Shown here one piece after another: positions 1 to 8,280 of a DNA stretch of 64,000 nt. Under the pieces are notes generated by a model, which had not been told where the DNA came from, did no database searches, and saw only the letters and a list, made by a program, of their open reading frames with translations. Each line of letters starts with the position of its first letter. Within the stretch, counting starts at the first letter, position 1. A program made the position numbers and the translations under genes. Source of the stretch: Rhodobacter sp. TJ_12 (lineage in GTDB: Bacteria > Pseudomonadota > Alphaproteobacteria > Rhodobacterales > Rhodobacteraceae). The stretch covers positions 1-64,000 of the forward strand of contig NZ_NRRD01000008.1 in assembly GCF_020023995.1 (NCBI RefSeq). Reading direction: 5' to 3'.

Positions 1-20
1 AAGGGGGCGGGGCGGGCGGC

Positions 21-49
21 TTGACCCTTGCCGGGCGCGGGCCTATGCC
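21..49 (+). promoter_or_regulatory. Candidate sigma-70 promoter of the aminotransferase gene
   Basis: TTGACC (21-26) and TATGCC (44-49) are separated by exactly 17 bases. They lie just ahead of a strong GGAGG ribosome site (67-71) and the ATG at 78. The -35 is near consensus, the -10 is moderate. This is inferred from sequence only. Confidence 0.5.
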
Positions 50-77
50 CGGAGCCGCAAGCTAACGGAGGTGGCCC

Positions 78-1217
78 ATGCGTTTGTCAAATCGCGGTCA
101 GGTGGATGCGTTCATCGTGATGGATGTGATGGAGGCCGCGCGCGCCGCCGAAGCCGCCGGGCGCCACATCATCCATATGGAGGTCGGCCAACCCTCGACC
201 CCGGCGCCCGCCGCGGCGCGCAAGGCGCTGGCCGCCGCGTTGGAGCGTGACAGTCTGGGCTATACCGTGGCGCTTGGCCTGCCCGCATTGCGCCAAGGCA
301 TCGCCGATCTTTACGCGCGCTGGTATGGGGTCGATCTGGACCCCGCGCGCGTGGTGGTCACGCCCGGCTCTTCGGGGGCGTTCTTGCTGGCGTTTTCGGC
401 GCTTTTCGATGCGGGCGACCGTGTGGCTTTGGGCGCGCCGGGCTATCCCAGCTATCGCCAGATTCTGCGCGCAATGTCGGTCAACCCGGTCGATCTGCTG
501 ACGCGCCCCGAAAACCGCTATCAGCCGGTGCCCGCCGATATTCCCGCCGATGTGCAGGGGCTGATCGTCGCCTCGCCGGGCAACCCTTCGGGCACGATGC
601 TGGGCAAGCCCGAACTCGCCGCGCTGATGGAGGCCGCGGCAGAGCGCGGCTTGGGCTTTGTGTCAGATGAGATTTATCACGGGCTGCATTACGAGGCGCG
701 CGCGATCTCGGCGCTGGAAATCGGCAATGAGGCCTATGTGATCAATTCGTTTTCCAAATATTTCAGCATGACCGGCTGGCGCGTGGGCTGGATGGTCGTG
801 CCCGAAGACCACGTTCGCACGGTTGAGCGGCTCGCCCAAAACATGTTCATCTGCCCGCCCCACGCGAGCCAAGTGGCCGCGCTTGGGGCGCTGGAGGCCA
901 CCGATGAGTTGGAGGCGAACCGCGCCGTTTATGCCAAGAACCGGCAATTGATGCTGGAGGGGCTGCCGAAAGCGGGCTTTGACAAGATCGCGCCGCCCGA
1001 TGGGGCATTTTACATCTATGCCGATGTGTCCGAGCTGACCCAAGACAGCCGCGCGCTGGCGGGCGAGATCTTGGAAAAAGCCGGGGTCGCGGTGACGCCG
1101 GGGCTCGATTTCGACCCGGCGCGCGGGCATACGACCTTGCGCTTTTCCTATGCGCGCGCGACGGCGGATATCGAAGAGGGGCTGGCGCGGCTGGCGGCCT
1201 TCATGGCGGCGCGCTGA
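78..1217 (+). CDS. Class I/II pyridoxal-phosphate aminotransferase
   Basis: Cytosolic fold-type I PLP enzyme of 379 residues, a usual length for the aspartate/aromatic aminotransferase group. Visible family marks are the N-terminal HIIHMEVGQPSTPAP segment, VTPGSSGAFLLAF, the ASPGNPSGTM stretch with the conserved Asn and Pro, SDEIYHGL (Asp/Tyr that hold the cofactor) and SFSKYFSMTGWRVGW, where the Lys forms the internal aldimine. A conserved Arg near the C-terminus (LRFSYA) should bind the substrate carboxylate. The ATG at 78 has GGAGG seven bases upstream. The amino donor cannot be told from sequence. It stands alone in front of the amidase gene. Confidence 0.9.
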   Translation: MRLSNRGQVDAFIVMDVMEAARAAEAAGRHIIHMEVGQPSTPAPAAARKALAAALERDSLGYTVALGLPALRQGIADLYARWYGVDLDPARVVVTPGSSGAFLLAFSALFDAGDRVALGAPGYPSYRQILRAMSVNPVDLLTRPENRYQPVPADIPADVQGLIVASPGNPSGTMLGKPELAALMEAAAERGLGFVSDEIYHGLHYEARAISALEIGNEAYVINSFSKYFSMTGWRVGWMVVPEDHVRTVERLAQNMFICPPHASQVAALGALEATDELEANRAVYAKNRQLMLEGLPKAGFDKIAPPDGAFYIYADVSELTQDSRALAGEILEKAGVAVTPGLDFDPARGHTTLRFSYARATADIEEGLARLAAFMAAR

Positions 1218-1233
1218 GCGCTTGCGAAGCGCT
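1217..1233 (+). terminator. Hairpin directly after the aminotransferase stop
   Basis: AGCGCTT, GCG, AAGCGCT form a perfect 7-bp stem with a 3-base loop immediately after the stop codon. There is no run of T behind it, so it may be a 3' end or stabilising hairpin rather than an intrinsic terminator. Confidence 0.3.
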
Positions 1234-1316
1234 TGGGGGATTCCCGGCGCGCGGCGCTTGCGCTATACTCGCCCCAGACCGGCGGTAAGACCGGCGCAAA
1301 CTCCGGCGGAGCAGGC

Positions 1317-2546
1317 ATGAGACAGATCTTTCCGACCCTTGCGGTGCTGGCCGCGCTGGCGCTGCCTGCGGCAGCACGGGCCGAGCCGCTTTCGGCGCTG
1401 GCACGGCTGGAGCCCGAACGCAGTTCGGTCACCCAACCCTCTGCCGCGAAAACGGAAATCAGCTTGGGGCTAAGCCAACCGGTGCCGTTTCGGGCGTTTC
1501 TGCTGGATGACCCGCCGCGCCTTGTGGTGGATTTCCGCGAGGTGGATTTTTCGCCCGCCCGGCCCGAAGCGTTTGAAAAACGCGGGCTTTTGGGAGACGT
1601 TCGTTGGGGCGGCTTTCGCCCGGGCTGGTCGCGTTTCGTGGCAGAGCTGACCGGGCCGGTGCGGCTGGTATCGGCCGAGCAGCGCACCGGCGACAATGCC
1701 GCCAACCCGCCCGCGGTGCATATCGTTTTAGAGCGCAGCACCGCGACCGCATTCGCGGCGCGTCAAGGCGCGGCGCAATCGGCGCTGTGGGATTTGCCGC
1801 AGCCCGCGCTGACCGGCCCGCCGATCACCCGCCAAGATGGCACACGCCCCTTGCGGGTGATGCTGGATCCGGGCCACGGCGGCATCGATCCCGGCGCCGA
1901 GGTGGATGGCCATTCCGAAGCCGTTTTGGTGATGACCTTCGCGCGCGAACTCAAAGAGGCAATGACCCGCGCCGGTCTGGTGGTGGGGATGACGCGCACC
2001 GACAACAGTTTTATCCCGCTTGAAGAGCGGATCACCGCCGCGCATGCCTTTGGCGCCGATCTGATGTTGTCATTGCATGCCGATGCCTTGGCCGAGGGGG
2101 AGGCGATGGGCGCCACGCTTTATCTGTTTGACGAAACCGCCTCGGATGCGGCGGCGCGCAAGCTGGCCGAACGGCATGACCGCTCGGACCTGTTGGCGGG
2201 GGTCGATCTGGCGGGCCATGACGATGCGGTGGCCGGGGTGTTGATGGATTTGGCGCGCACCGAAACCCAGCCGCGTGTGGTGCGCTTGGGGCAGGTGTTG
2301 GCGGGCGCGATCAAGGGGGCCGGGCTGCGCATGCATCGCCACCCCGTTCAGGGGGCGGATTTCGCGGTGCTGCGCTCGCCCGATATTCCCTCGGCTTTGT
2401 TGGAGTTGGGATTCATGTCTTCAGATATCGACCGGGCGCGGATGCATGACCCGGCGTGGCGCGCAGATATGGTCGGGGCGCTGGTGGCGGGGGTGCAACG
2501 CTGGGCCGAGGCCGATGCCGCCGAAGCGCGGCTGTTGCGGCAGTGA
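1317..2546 (+). CDS. amiC: Periplasmic N-acetylmuramoyl-L-alanine amidase (AMIN + Amidase_3)
   Basis: Cleaves the amide bond between N-acetylmuramic acid and the stem peptide during cell separation. About 409 residues: a signal peptide (residues 1-22, ending AAARA), an AMIN-type peptidoglycan-targeting beta domain (about 45-140, FRAFLLDDPPRLVVDF), then the zinc amidase domain. Zinc ligands are visible in DPGHGGIDPG (His), GHSEAVLV (Glu) and LSLHADA (His), and the catalytic Glu is in LLELGFMS. An upstream in-frame ATG exists at 1233, but the signal peptide starts cleanly at 1317 with a GGAG just upstream, so 1317 is preferred. The downstream methyltransferase follows after four bases. Confidence 0.9.
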   Translation: MRQIFPTLAVLAALALPAAARAEPLSALARLEPERSSVTQPSAAKTEISLGLSQPVPFRAFLLDDPPRLVVDFREVDFSPARPEAFEKRGLLGDVRWGGFRPGWSRFVAELTGPVRLVSAEQRTGDNAANPPAVHIVLERSTATAFAARQGAAQSALWDLPQPALTGPPITRQDGTRPLRVMLDPGHGGIDPGAEVDGHSEAVLVMTFARELKEAMTRAGLVVGMTRTDNSFIPLEERITAAHAFGADLMLSLHADALAEGEAMGATLYLFDETASDAAARKLAERHDRSDLLAGVDLAGHDDAVAGVLMDLARTETQPRVVRLGQVLAGAIKGAGLRMHRHPVQGADFAVLRSPDIPSALLELGFMSSDIDRARMHDPAWRADMVGALVAGVQRWAEADAAEARLLRQ

Positions 2547-2550
2547 TCCG

Positions 2551-3720
2551 ATGACGCCCGCCGCCCGCCTTGCCGCCGCCATCGATCTTTTGGATGCGAT
2601 CCTTGCGGGGGCGCCCGCCGAACGCGCGCTGACAAATTGGGCCCGCGCCAACCGCTATGCGGGCTCGGGCGACCGGGCGGCCGTGCGCGATCATGTGTTT
2701 GACGCGCTGCGTTGCCGGGGCAGCTTTGCCGCGCTTGGCGGCGCCTTGACCGGGCGGGGCTTGATGCTGGGCCTGTGCCGGGCCGAGGGGCGCGACCCGG
2801 CAACGCTTTTTACCGGCACCGGCCATGCCCCCGCGCCCCTGACCGCAGCCGAGCAGGCGCATCTGGCCGCCCCCGCGCCGCCCGCTGAAGATCTTTTGGC
2901 AAGCGATTGGCCAAAGTGGCTTTTGCCGCAGTTGCACGCCGATCTTGGGGCGGATTTCGCGGCCGTGTCCGACGCAATGCAGGCCCGCGCGCCGGTCTTT
3001 TTGCGCGTCAACCGCGCCAAGGCCCACCGCGACGCGGCGCAAGCCGCGCTGGCCGAGGCCGGGATTGAGACGGTGCCGCATCCTTTGGCGGAAACCGCGC
3101 TTGAGGTCACCGCTGGCGCACGCAAGATCGCGCAAAGCGCGCCGTTCACCGCCGGGTTGGTCGAATTGCAAGATGCGGCGTCGCAGGCGATGGTCGAACT
3201 GGTGCCGATCGGGCCCAACATGCGCGTGCTGGATTATTGCGCGGGCGGCGGCGGCAAGGCGCTGGCGCTGGCTGCGCTGGCCCCCAAGGCGCAGATCACC
3301 GCACATGATATCGACGCTGGACGGATGCGCGACATTGCCCCCCGTGCCAAACGCGCGGGGGCGAAGATCCGGTTGGCCGAGCCGGGCAAGGTTTCCGGGC
3401 CCTATGATCTGGTGTTGGTCGATGCGCCCTGTTCGGGTTCGGGTACATGGCGGCGCGCGGCCGAGGCGAAATGGCGGCTGACGCCCGAGCGTTTGGCCGA
3501 ATTGGTGGCGCTGCAATCCGAGATTTTGGCGCGGGCCGCCGCGCTGACCGCACCGGGCGGGCGGCTGTGCTATATGACCTGCTCGCTCTTGTCGGTGGAA
3601 AATGACGCGCAGGTGGCCGCTTTTACACAATCGGGCGCGTGGCGGGTTGACGCCCGGCTGCGGCTGACCCCGGTCGATGGAGGCGATGGCTTTTTCGGGG
3701 TGGTTTTGGCCCGATCGTGA
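2551..3720 (+). CDS. rsmB: RsmB/NOP-family rRNA (cytosine-5) methyltransferase
   Basis: SAM-dependent m5C methyltransferase of about 389 residues, probably acting on 16S rRNA. An N-terminal NusB-like helical part (about 1-130) precedes the Rossmann methyltransferase. Visible are the SAM loop VLDYCAGGGGKALALAA, the acidic motif LVDAPCSGSGTW with the release cysteine, and YMTCSLLSVEND with the catalytic cysteine. The frame stays open upstream to 2275 inside the amidase gene, but the ATG at 2551, four bases after the amidase stop, gives the expected N-terminus. It is probably co-transcribed with the amidase. Exact target (position 967 as in RsmB, or another cytosine) is inferred from family only. 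Confidence 0.85.
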   Translation: MTPAARLAAAIDLLDAILAGAPAERALTNWARANRYAGSGDRAAVRDHVFDALRCRGSFAALGGALTGRGLMLGLCRAEGRDPATLFTGTGHAPAPLTAAEQAHLAAPAPPAEDLLASDWPKWLLPQLHADLGADFAAVSDAMQARAPVFLRVNRAKAHRDAAQAALAEAGIETVPHPLAETALEVTAGARKIAQSAPFTAGLVELQDAASQAMVELVPIGPNMRVLDYCAGGGGKALALAALAPKAQITAHDIDAGRMRDIAPRAKRAGAKIRLAEPGKVSGPYDLVLVDAPCSGSGTWRRAAEAKWRLTPERLAELVALQSEILARAAALTAPGGRLCYMTCSLLSVENDAQVAAFTQSGAWRVDARLRLTPVDGGDGFFGVVLARS

Positions 3721-3768
3721 ACGGATCGGAAACTTTTTGCCTCCTCTTTAGGTTGTGTTGTGCATTTG

Positions 3769-3784
3769 TTAATCAAGCTTTAAC
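3769..3784 (+). promoter_or_regulatory. CtrA-type binding site upstream of cckA
   Basis: TTAA, seven bases (TCAAGCT), TTAAC: an exact match to the alphaproteobacterial CtrA consensus TTAA-N7-TTAAC, in an AT-richer 80-base intergenic stretch just before cckA. CckA is the kinase that feeds phosphate to CtrA, so the site would close a feedback loop. Binding is inferred from the motif. Confidence 0.6.
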
Positions 3785-3831
3785 CCAAATATCCGGCAAT
3801 GCGTAAACACGATTCTGGAAAGGAAGACATC

Positions 3832-6279
3832 TTGGCCCACCCCGACCAGACCCTGCCGCCGCTCGACCGCACGGCCGCGATGATCGCGCCGGGGGCGGTT
3901 TATCTGCTGATTTTGGCGGTCTTGGCCGGGGTCGGGGGCTATTTCGTGCAAGATCGGGTGGTGATGACGCTGCTGCTGTCCATCTCGGGCAGTTTGCTGG
4001 TTTTGGCTTTGGTGGCGAAGCTGGCGCAACGCTATCTTGCGCAGGGCACCAAGCAGATGAATGCCTCGATCTCGGCCTTTATCGCGCATGATGCCGCGCC
4101 GTCCTTTATTACCGATGCCGATGGCGAAATTTCGACCCAAAACCGTGCCGCGATGGACCGGTTTGGCGCGCGCAGCGGGCAAACGCTGACCCGCGCGCTT
4201 GGCGAATTGTTTGCCAATCCCGGTGCGATGCTGTCGCGGCTGCAATCCAAGGCCAAATCGCTTGGCGCGGCGCGCGAGGATATGGTGACCCGGCGCGGGC
4301 ATGTGCGCATTGCCGTGCATCAGATCGAGGGTGGCGGGTTCCTATGGCGGCTTGAAGATATGGCCGAACGCGCCGTGGGCGGGCGCGGCGGCGAGACCCT
4401 GTCCTTGCCGATGCTGACAGTGTCGAAAAACGGCACGATCCTATTCATGAACGAGGCGATGCGGCGGCTGGTGGGCGAACGGATGCGCACGCTTGACCGC
4501 ATTTTCACCGAATTGCCGATCCGCTCGGGCGAGGAGCAGGAAATCACCACCGCCGAGGGGCCGCTGCGCTGCATGGTGGCCCAGATCGAGGGCGTCGGTG
4601 GACGCGACGAGATTTACCTGATGCCGGTCGCACCGGGCCGCCCCACAACGCATGACCCGGCCGCGTTCGAAAGCCTGCCCGTTGCGCTGATGCGGCTAAG
4701 CACCGATGGCCGCGTGTTCGAGGTGAACCGCGCGGCGCGTGGGCTGTTGGGCCAGATTGCCCCCGGCACGCGGCTGTGTGAATTGTTCGAAGGTCTTGGC
4801 CGCCCGGTCGAGGATTGGGTCGCCGATGCGGTGGCCGGGCGCACCGAGCGCCGCCCCGAGGTGTTGCGCGCCCATCGCGGCGACCGCGAGGTGTTCTTGC
4901 AGGTGACGCTGAGCCGCGTGGTCGAGGAAGGCCGCGCCGGGCTGATTGCGGTTTTGTCCGATGCGACGCAGCTCAAGACGCTGGAAGGGCAATTCGTGCA
5001 AAGCCAGAAGATGCAGGCGATTGGGCAATTGGCCGGCGGCGTCGCGCATGATTTCAACAATCTGCTGACCGCGATTTCGGGCCATTGCGATCTGTTGATG
5101 CTGCGCCATGACAAGGGCGATCCGGACTACACCGATCTGGATCAGATCAGCCAAAATGCCAATCGCGCCGCCTCTTTGGTGGGGCAATTGCTGGCGTTTT
5201 CGCGCAAGCAAACGCTCAAGCCGCGGGTGATCGATCTGCGCGATACGCTGTCGGATCTGACGCATCTGCTGAACCGGCTGACGGGCGAAAAGATTGTGCT
5301 GACCTTGATCCACGACCCCGATCTGGCGCTGATCCGGGCCGACCGGCGCCAGCTTGAACAGGTGATCATGAATCTGGTGGTGAATGCGCGCGACGCGATG
5401 CCCGGCGGCGGCGAAATTCGCATCGAAACCGAGAATACGCGCCTGCTCGAAGATCTTAAACGCGACCGCGCCGCTGTGCCCAAGGGCGATTACGTCGTCG
5501 TCAAGGTCACCGATGAGGGGGTCGGCATTTCGCCCGACAAGCTGGGCAAGATTTTCGAACCTTTCTTCACCACCAAAAAACAGGGCGAGGGGACCGGGCT
5601 GGGCCTGTCCACCGCTTATGGCATCGTCAAACAGACGGGCGGCTATATTTTCTGCGATTCCGTTGTGGGCTCTGGCACGTCTTTCACGCTGTTCCTGCCC
5701 GCGCATGGGCATCGCGGCGAGGTGGAGCCGGAAACCACGGTGACGCCGATGGAACTGCCGCAGATCGAGGATACCCCCGCCTCGATGGTGCTGTTGGTCG
5801 AGGATGAGGCCCCGGTGCGCGCCTTTGCCTCGCGCGCGCTGAAGCTGCGTGGCTACACCGTCTTTGAGGCGGAAAACGCCGAAGAGGCGCTGCGCATCCT
5901 TGAAGATGAAACACTGGTCTTCGATGTGTTCGTGACCGATGTGATCATGCCGGGGATGGATGGCCCGACTTGGGTGGCCGAGGCGCTGAAAACCCGGCCC
6001 GATACGGCGGTGGTTTTTGTGTCGGGCTATGCCGAGGATGTGTTCCGCGAAGGGCGCCCGCCCATGCCCAATTCGGTGTTTTTGCCCAAGCCGTTTTCGC
6101 TGAGCGAATTGACCGCGACGGTGCAAAACCAGATCACGCGCTATGCCCGCAAATCTGCCCCGTCCGGCGCCCCCTCTCGCGCGGCGGTGCCTGCACAGGC
6201 GCAGGCGTCCAAAAGCGCGGCCCCCGAGAGCGCGAGCGGCCAAGACGGCGCCGATCCCTCTCAGGCGAGGCTTTCGTAA
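3832..6279 (+). CDS. cckA: CckA hybrid sensor histidine kinase
   Basis: Membrane-bound kinase/phosphatase at the head of the CckA-ChpT-CtrA phosphorelay, which controls cell cycle, motility or gene transfer agents depending on species. About 815 residues: two membrane segments near the N-terminus (residues about 17-65), PAS-like regions (about 70-360), a HisKA box with GGVAHDFNNLL (phosphorylated His about 406), an ATPase domain (NLVVNARDAM, DEGVGI, GEGTGLGLST) and a C-terminal receiver (VLLVEDEAPVR, VTDVIMPGMDG, Asp about 703, KPFS). Start choice: an ATG at 3799 has no ribosome site, whereas TTG at 3832 is preceded by AAAGGAAG. TTG is preferred, and 3799 remains possible. The 3' end overlaps the convergent sulfotransferase gene by 19 bases. 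Confidence 0.92.
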   Translation: MAHPDQTLPPLDRTAAMIAPGAVYLLILAVLAGVGGYFVQDRVVMTLLLSISGSLLVLALVAKLAQRYLAQGTKQMNASISAFIAHDAAPSFITDADGEISTQNRAAMDRFGARSGQTLTRALGELFANPGAMLSRLQSKAKSLGAAREDMVTRRGHVRIAVHQIEGGGFLWRLEDMAERAVGGRGGETLSLPMLTVSKNGTILFMNEAMRRLVGERMRTLDRIFTELPIRSGEEQEITTAEGPLRCMVAQIEGVGGRDEIYLMPVAPGRPTTHDPAAFESLPVALMRLSTDGRVFEVNRAARGLLGQIAPGTRLCELFEGLGRPVEDWVADAVAGRTERRPEVLRAHRGDREVFLQVTLSRVVEEGRAGLIAVLSDATQLKTLEGQFVQSQKMQAIGQLAGGVAHDFNNLLTAISGHCDLLMLRHDKGDPDYTDLDQISQNANRAASLVGQLLAFSRKQTLKPRVIDLRDTLSDLTHLLNRLTGEKIVLTLIHDPDLALIRADRRQLEQVIMNLVVNARDAMPGGGEIRIETENTRLLEDLKRDRAAVPKGDYVVVKVTDEGVGISPDKLGKIFEPFFTTKKQGEGTGLGLSTAYGIVKQTGGYIFCDSVVGSGTSFTLFLPAHGHRGEVEPETTVTPMELPQIEDTPASMVLLVEDEAPVRAFASRALKLRGYTVFEAENAEEALRILEDETLVFDVFVTDVIMPGMDGPTWVAEALKTRPDTAVVFVSGYAEDVFREGRPPMPNSVFLPKPFSLSELTATVQNQITRYARKSAPSGAPSRAAVPAQAQASKSAAPESASGQDGADPSQARLS

Positions 6280-6857
6280 AGCGCGAAATCCGCTGCCATC
6301 CACTCTTTCAGCGCGGCTTCGGTCTCCGCGCTCAATTCGGTGTCGACAGCGGGCGGCACGTTGACCCGGGGCAGGGTGATCGCGCAATCGAGCCGGTCTT
6401 CAAGAAAGTGCACAAAGCTTTCGTCGATCTGCTCATAGCGAAAGATCCGATCCACTGCGGGCGTTCCATCGGCGCCGCACAGATGCGCCGACTGGCTGCC
6501 GATATCGGCCTGCGCGGGGCAGGGGCGGGCCATGTAATCGCGGGCGAAATCTTCGAAACGGCGGCCTGCCATCGGGTGATCGGGGTCATCGAAATCATCG
6601 CGCGTGCGAAACCGATACCACGACCGTAGCCAACCGATCGGCTCGCGCATCAGCGCGACGGTGGTGAAGGGGGCCCCCGCCTGCGCCGCCAGCCATGGCG
6701 CCAGCGTGGTGCGAAAATCTTGCGCGCTCATATGTTTGAGCGGCGCAGGCCGCTGCATCGTGACCGAGGCCAATGATTCCAGCGCCACTTCGACCGCTGT
6801 AGACCCCGCTTTGGGCGTGGCCAAAAAGACCAATCGCTGGTCCCAAAAAATCAACAT
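6261..6857 (-). CDS. Sulfotransferase-family protein
   Basis: About 198 residues. The N-terminus LIFWDQRLVFLATPKAGST carries the 5'-phosphosulfate loop-like motif (TPKAGST) of PAPS-dependent sulfotransferases, and REPIGWLRSWYRFR (about residues 70-83) matches the 3'-phosphate binding region. The C-terminal half is only loosely conserved. The substrate is unknown. The ATG at 6857 is preceded by AAAGGTCGG at good spacing; another in-frame ATG lies 10 codons upstream. It is convergent with cckA (19-base overlap) and divergent from recA, whose regulatory region it shares. Confidence 0.75.
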   Translation of the reverse strand: MLIFWDQRLVFLATPKAGSTAVEVALESLASVTMQRPAPLKHMSAQDFRTTLAPWLAAQAGAPFTTVALMREPIGWLRSWYRFRTRDDFDDPDHPMAGRRFEDFARDYMARPCPAQADIGSQSAHLCGADGTPAVDRIFRYEQIDESFVHFLEDRLDCAITLPRVNVPPAVDTELSAETEAALKEWMAADFALYESLA

Positions 6858-6949
6858 GATCCGACCTTTCGCGCTTTTGCCCTGCATACTGCGCGGCCAT
6901 GGGCCGGTAAAGGCCCCAAGGCCTTGGTAAACTTTCCTTAACCTTGTTC

Positions 6950-6964
6950 GTTCAGCCTTTGTTC
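6950..6964 (+). promoter_or_regulatory. SOS box (LexA site) 1 of recA
   Basis: GTTC, seven bases (AGCCTTT), GTTC: an exact match to the alphaproteobacterial/Rhodobacter SOS box GTTC-N7-GTTC. It lies about 120 bases upstream of the recA ATG. Confidence 0.75.
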
Positions 6965-6975
6965 TCATATTTGAG

Positions 6976-7006
6976 TTGAAATGTTTCTGGTTTGTGCTCA
7001 TATAAG
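6976..7006 (+). promoter_or_regulatory. Possible recA promoter
   Basis: TTGAAA (6976-6981) and TATAAG (7001-7006), spacer 19. The elements are good but the spacer is long. The two LexA boxes flank this stretch on both sides. The exact transcription start is inferred. Confidence 0.35.
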
Positions 7007-7010
7007 GTGG

Positions 7011-7025
7011 GAACAGGACGGGAAC
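7011..7025 (+). promoter_or_regulatory. SOS box (LexA site) 2 of recA, opposite orientation
   Basis: GAAC, seven bases (AGGACGG), GAAC: the reverse complement form of GTTC-N7-GTTC, starting 61 bases after the start of box 1 and close to the likely transcription start. Confidence 0.65.
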
Positions 7026-7082
7026 ATCAGGGGCCGCAGGCGATGGACGCGCGGCGCGCCCTGTGGAATAAGGGGACAACAG

Positions 7083-8153
7083 ATGGCAACGGCAGCAGGC
7101 CTTTTCGAGATGAATGACAAGACCAAGGCAGACAAGCAAAAGGCGCTGGAATCGGCGCTGTCGCAGATTGAGCGCCAATTCGGCAAAGGCTCGATCATGA
7201 AACTGGGCGGCGATAACAAGCCCGCCGAGATCGAGGCCACCTCGACCGGCTCGCTGGGGTTGGATATCGCGCTGGGGATCGGGGGGCTGCCCAAGGGGCG
7301 GATCGTGGAAATCTACGGGCCGGAAAGCTCGGGCAAGACCACGCTGACGCTGCATTGCATTGCCGAAGAACAGAAAAAAGGCGGCGTCTGCGCCTTTGTC
7401 GATGCCGAACATGCGCTGGACCCCTATTACGCCAAGAAATTGGGCGTGAATCTTGACGAGCTGTTGATTTCGCAGCCCGATACCGGCGAACAGGCGCTGG
7501 AAATCGTCGATACGCTGGTGCGCTCGGGCGCGGTAAGCTTGGTCGTGGTCGACTCGGTCGCCGCGCTGACGCCGCGCGCCGAGATCGAGGGCGATATGGG
7601 CGATGCCACGGTGGGCGCACAGGCCCGTCTGATGAGCCAGGCAATGCGCAAGCTTACCGCCTCGATTGGCCGGTCCAATTGTATGGTGATCTTCATCAAC
7701 CAGATCCGCATGAAGATCGGCGTGATGTTCGGCTCGCCCGAAACCACCTCGGGCGGCAATGCGCTGAAATTCTATGCCTCGGTGCGGATGGATATTCGCC
7801 GCATCGGCTCGATCAAGGATCGTGACGAGGTGATCGGCAACCAGACCCGCGTCAAGGTCGTCAAGAACAAGGTCGCGCCGCCCTTCCGCGAGGTGGAATT
7901 TGATATCCTTTACGGCGAGGGGATCTCTAAAGTTGGCGAATTGGTCGATCTGGGGGTGAAAGCCGGGATCGTGGCCAAATCGGGCGCGTGGTATTCCTAT
8001 GGCGACGAGCGGATCGGGCAGGGGCGTGAAAACGCCAAGCAATTCCTGCGCGACAATCCCGATATCGCCTATGAGATCGAAGACAAGATCCGCGCCAGCC
8101 ATGGGCTTGATTTCGGTGTCGACCCGACCGCGGATGATTTGACCGAGGATTGA
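7083..8153 (+). CDS. recA: Recombinase RecA
   Basis: Strand-exchange ATPase and co-protease for LexA, 356 residues (normal length). The start [19 protein letters not shown] is typical for alphaproteobacteria. The Walker A loop [10 protein letters not shown], the Walker B region [10 protein letters not shown], the mobile loop [22 protein letters not shown] and the C-terminal acidic tail ([10 protein letters not shown]) are all visible. The frame extends upstream to 6981, but the ATG at 7083 gives the conserved N-terminus. Two SOS boxes upstream predict LexA control. A hairpin with a T run follows. Confidence 0.98.
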   Translation: MATAAGLFEMNDKTKADKQKALESALSQIERQFGKGSIMKLGGDNKPAEIEATSTGSLGLDIALGIGGLPKGRIVEIYGPESSGKTTLTLHCIAEEQKKGGVCAFVDAEHALDPYYAKKLGVNLDELLISQPDTGEQALEIVDTLVRSGAVSLVVVDSVAALTPRAEIEGDMGDATVGAQARLMSQAMRKLTASIGRSNCMVIFINQIRMKIGVMFGSPETTSGGNALKFYASVRMDIRRIGSIKDRDEVIGNQTRVKVVKNKVAPPFREVEFDILYGEGISKVGELVDLGVKAGIVAKSGAWYSYGDERIGQGRENAKQFLRDNPDIAYEIEDKIRASHGLDFGVDPTADDLTED

Positions 8154-8189
8154 GCGGGTCAGACCTGCGGCCTTCGGACCTGCGACGCA

Positions 8190-8217
8190 ACGGCCGGGCG
8201 GCTTGCCCGGTCGTTTT
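8190..8217 (+). terminator. Intrinsic terminator after recA
   Basis: ACGGCCGGGC, GGCTT loop, GCCCGGTCGT form a 10-bp stem with one G-U pair, followed by TTTT. It separates recA from alaS. Confidence 0.7.
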
Positions 8218-8280
8218 GCTTTCTGGACAGGGCCCGATCGCATCGCTAAACGGGGGGAAATCTGCAAAAAAGGCCCGCCC

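Noticed and set aside
2413-3630. Long open frame (about 405 codons) on the minus strand opposite the rRNA methyltransferase gene
   Set aside because: It is antisense to a well-supported gene, has no recognisable domain or ribosome site, and long antisense frames are common in GC-rich DNA.
4696-6387. 563-codon minus-strand frame opposite cckA
   Set aside because: Antisense to cckA, Arg/His/Gly-rich composition typical of a shadow frame, no domain.
6927-6942. GTAA-N7-TTAAC, a one-mismatch CtrA-like site upstream of recA
   Set aside because: Single mismatch in an AT-richer promoter region, with no biological reason to link recA with CtrA; likely chance.
8154-8280. T-box or leader peptide control of alaS
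   Set aside because: The gap contains the recA terminator and a short ribosome-site region only; no specifier stem or small frame with Ala codons is seen.
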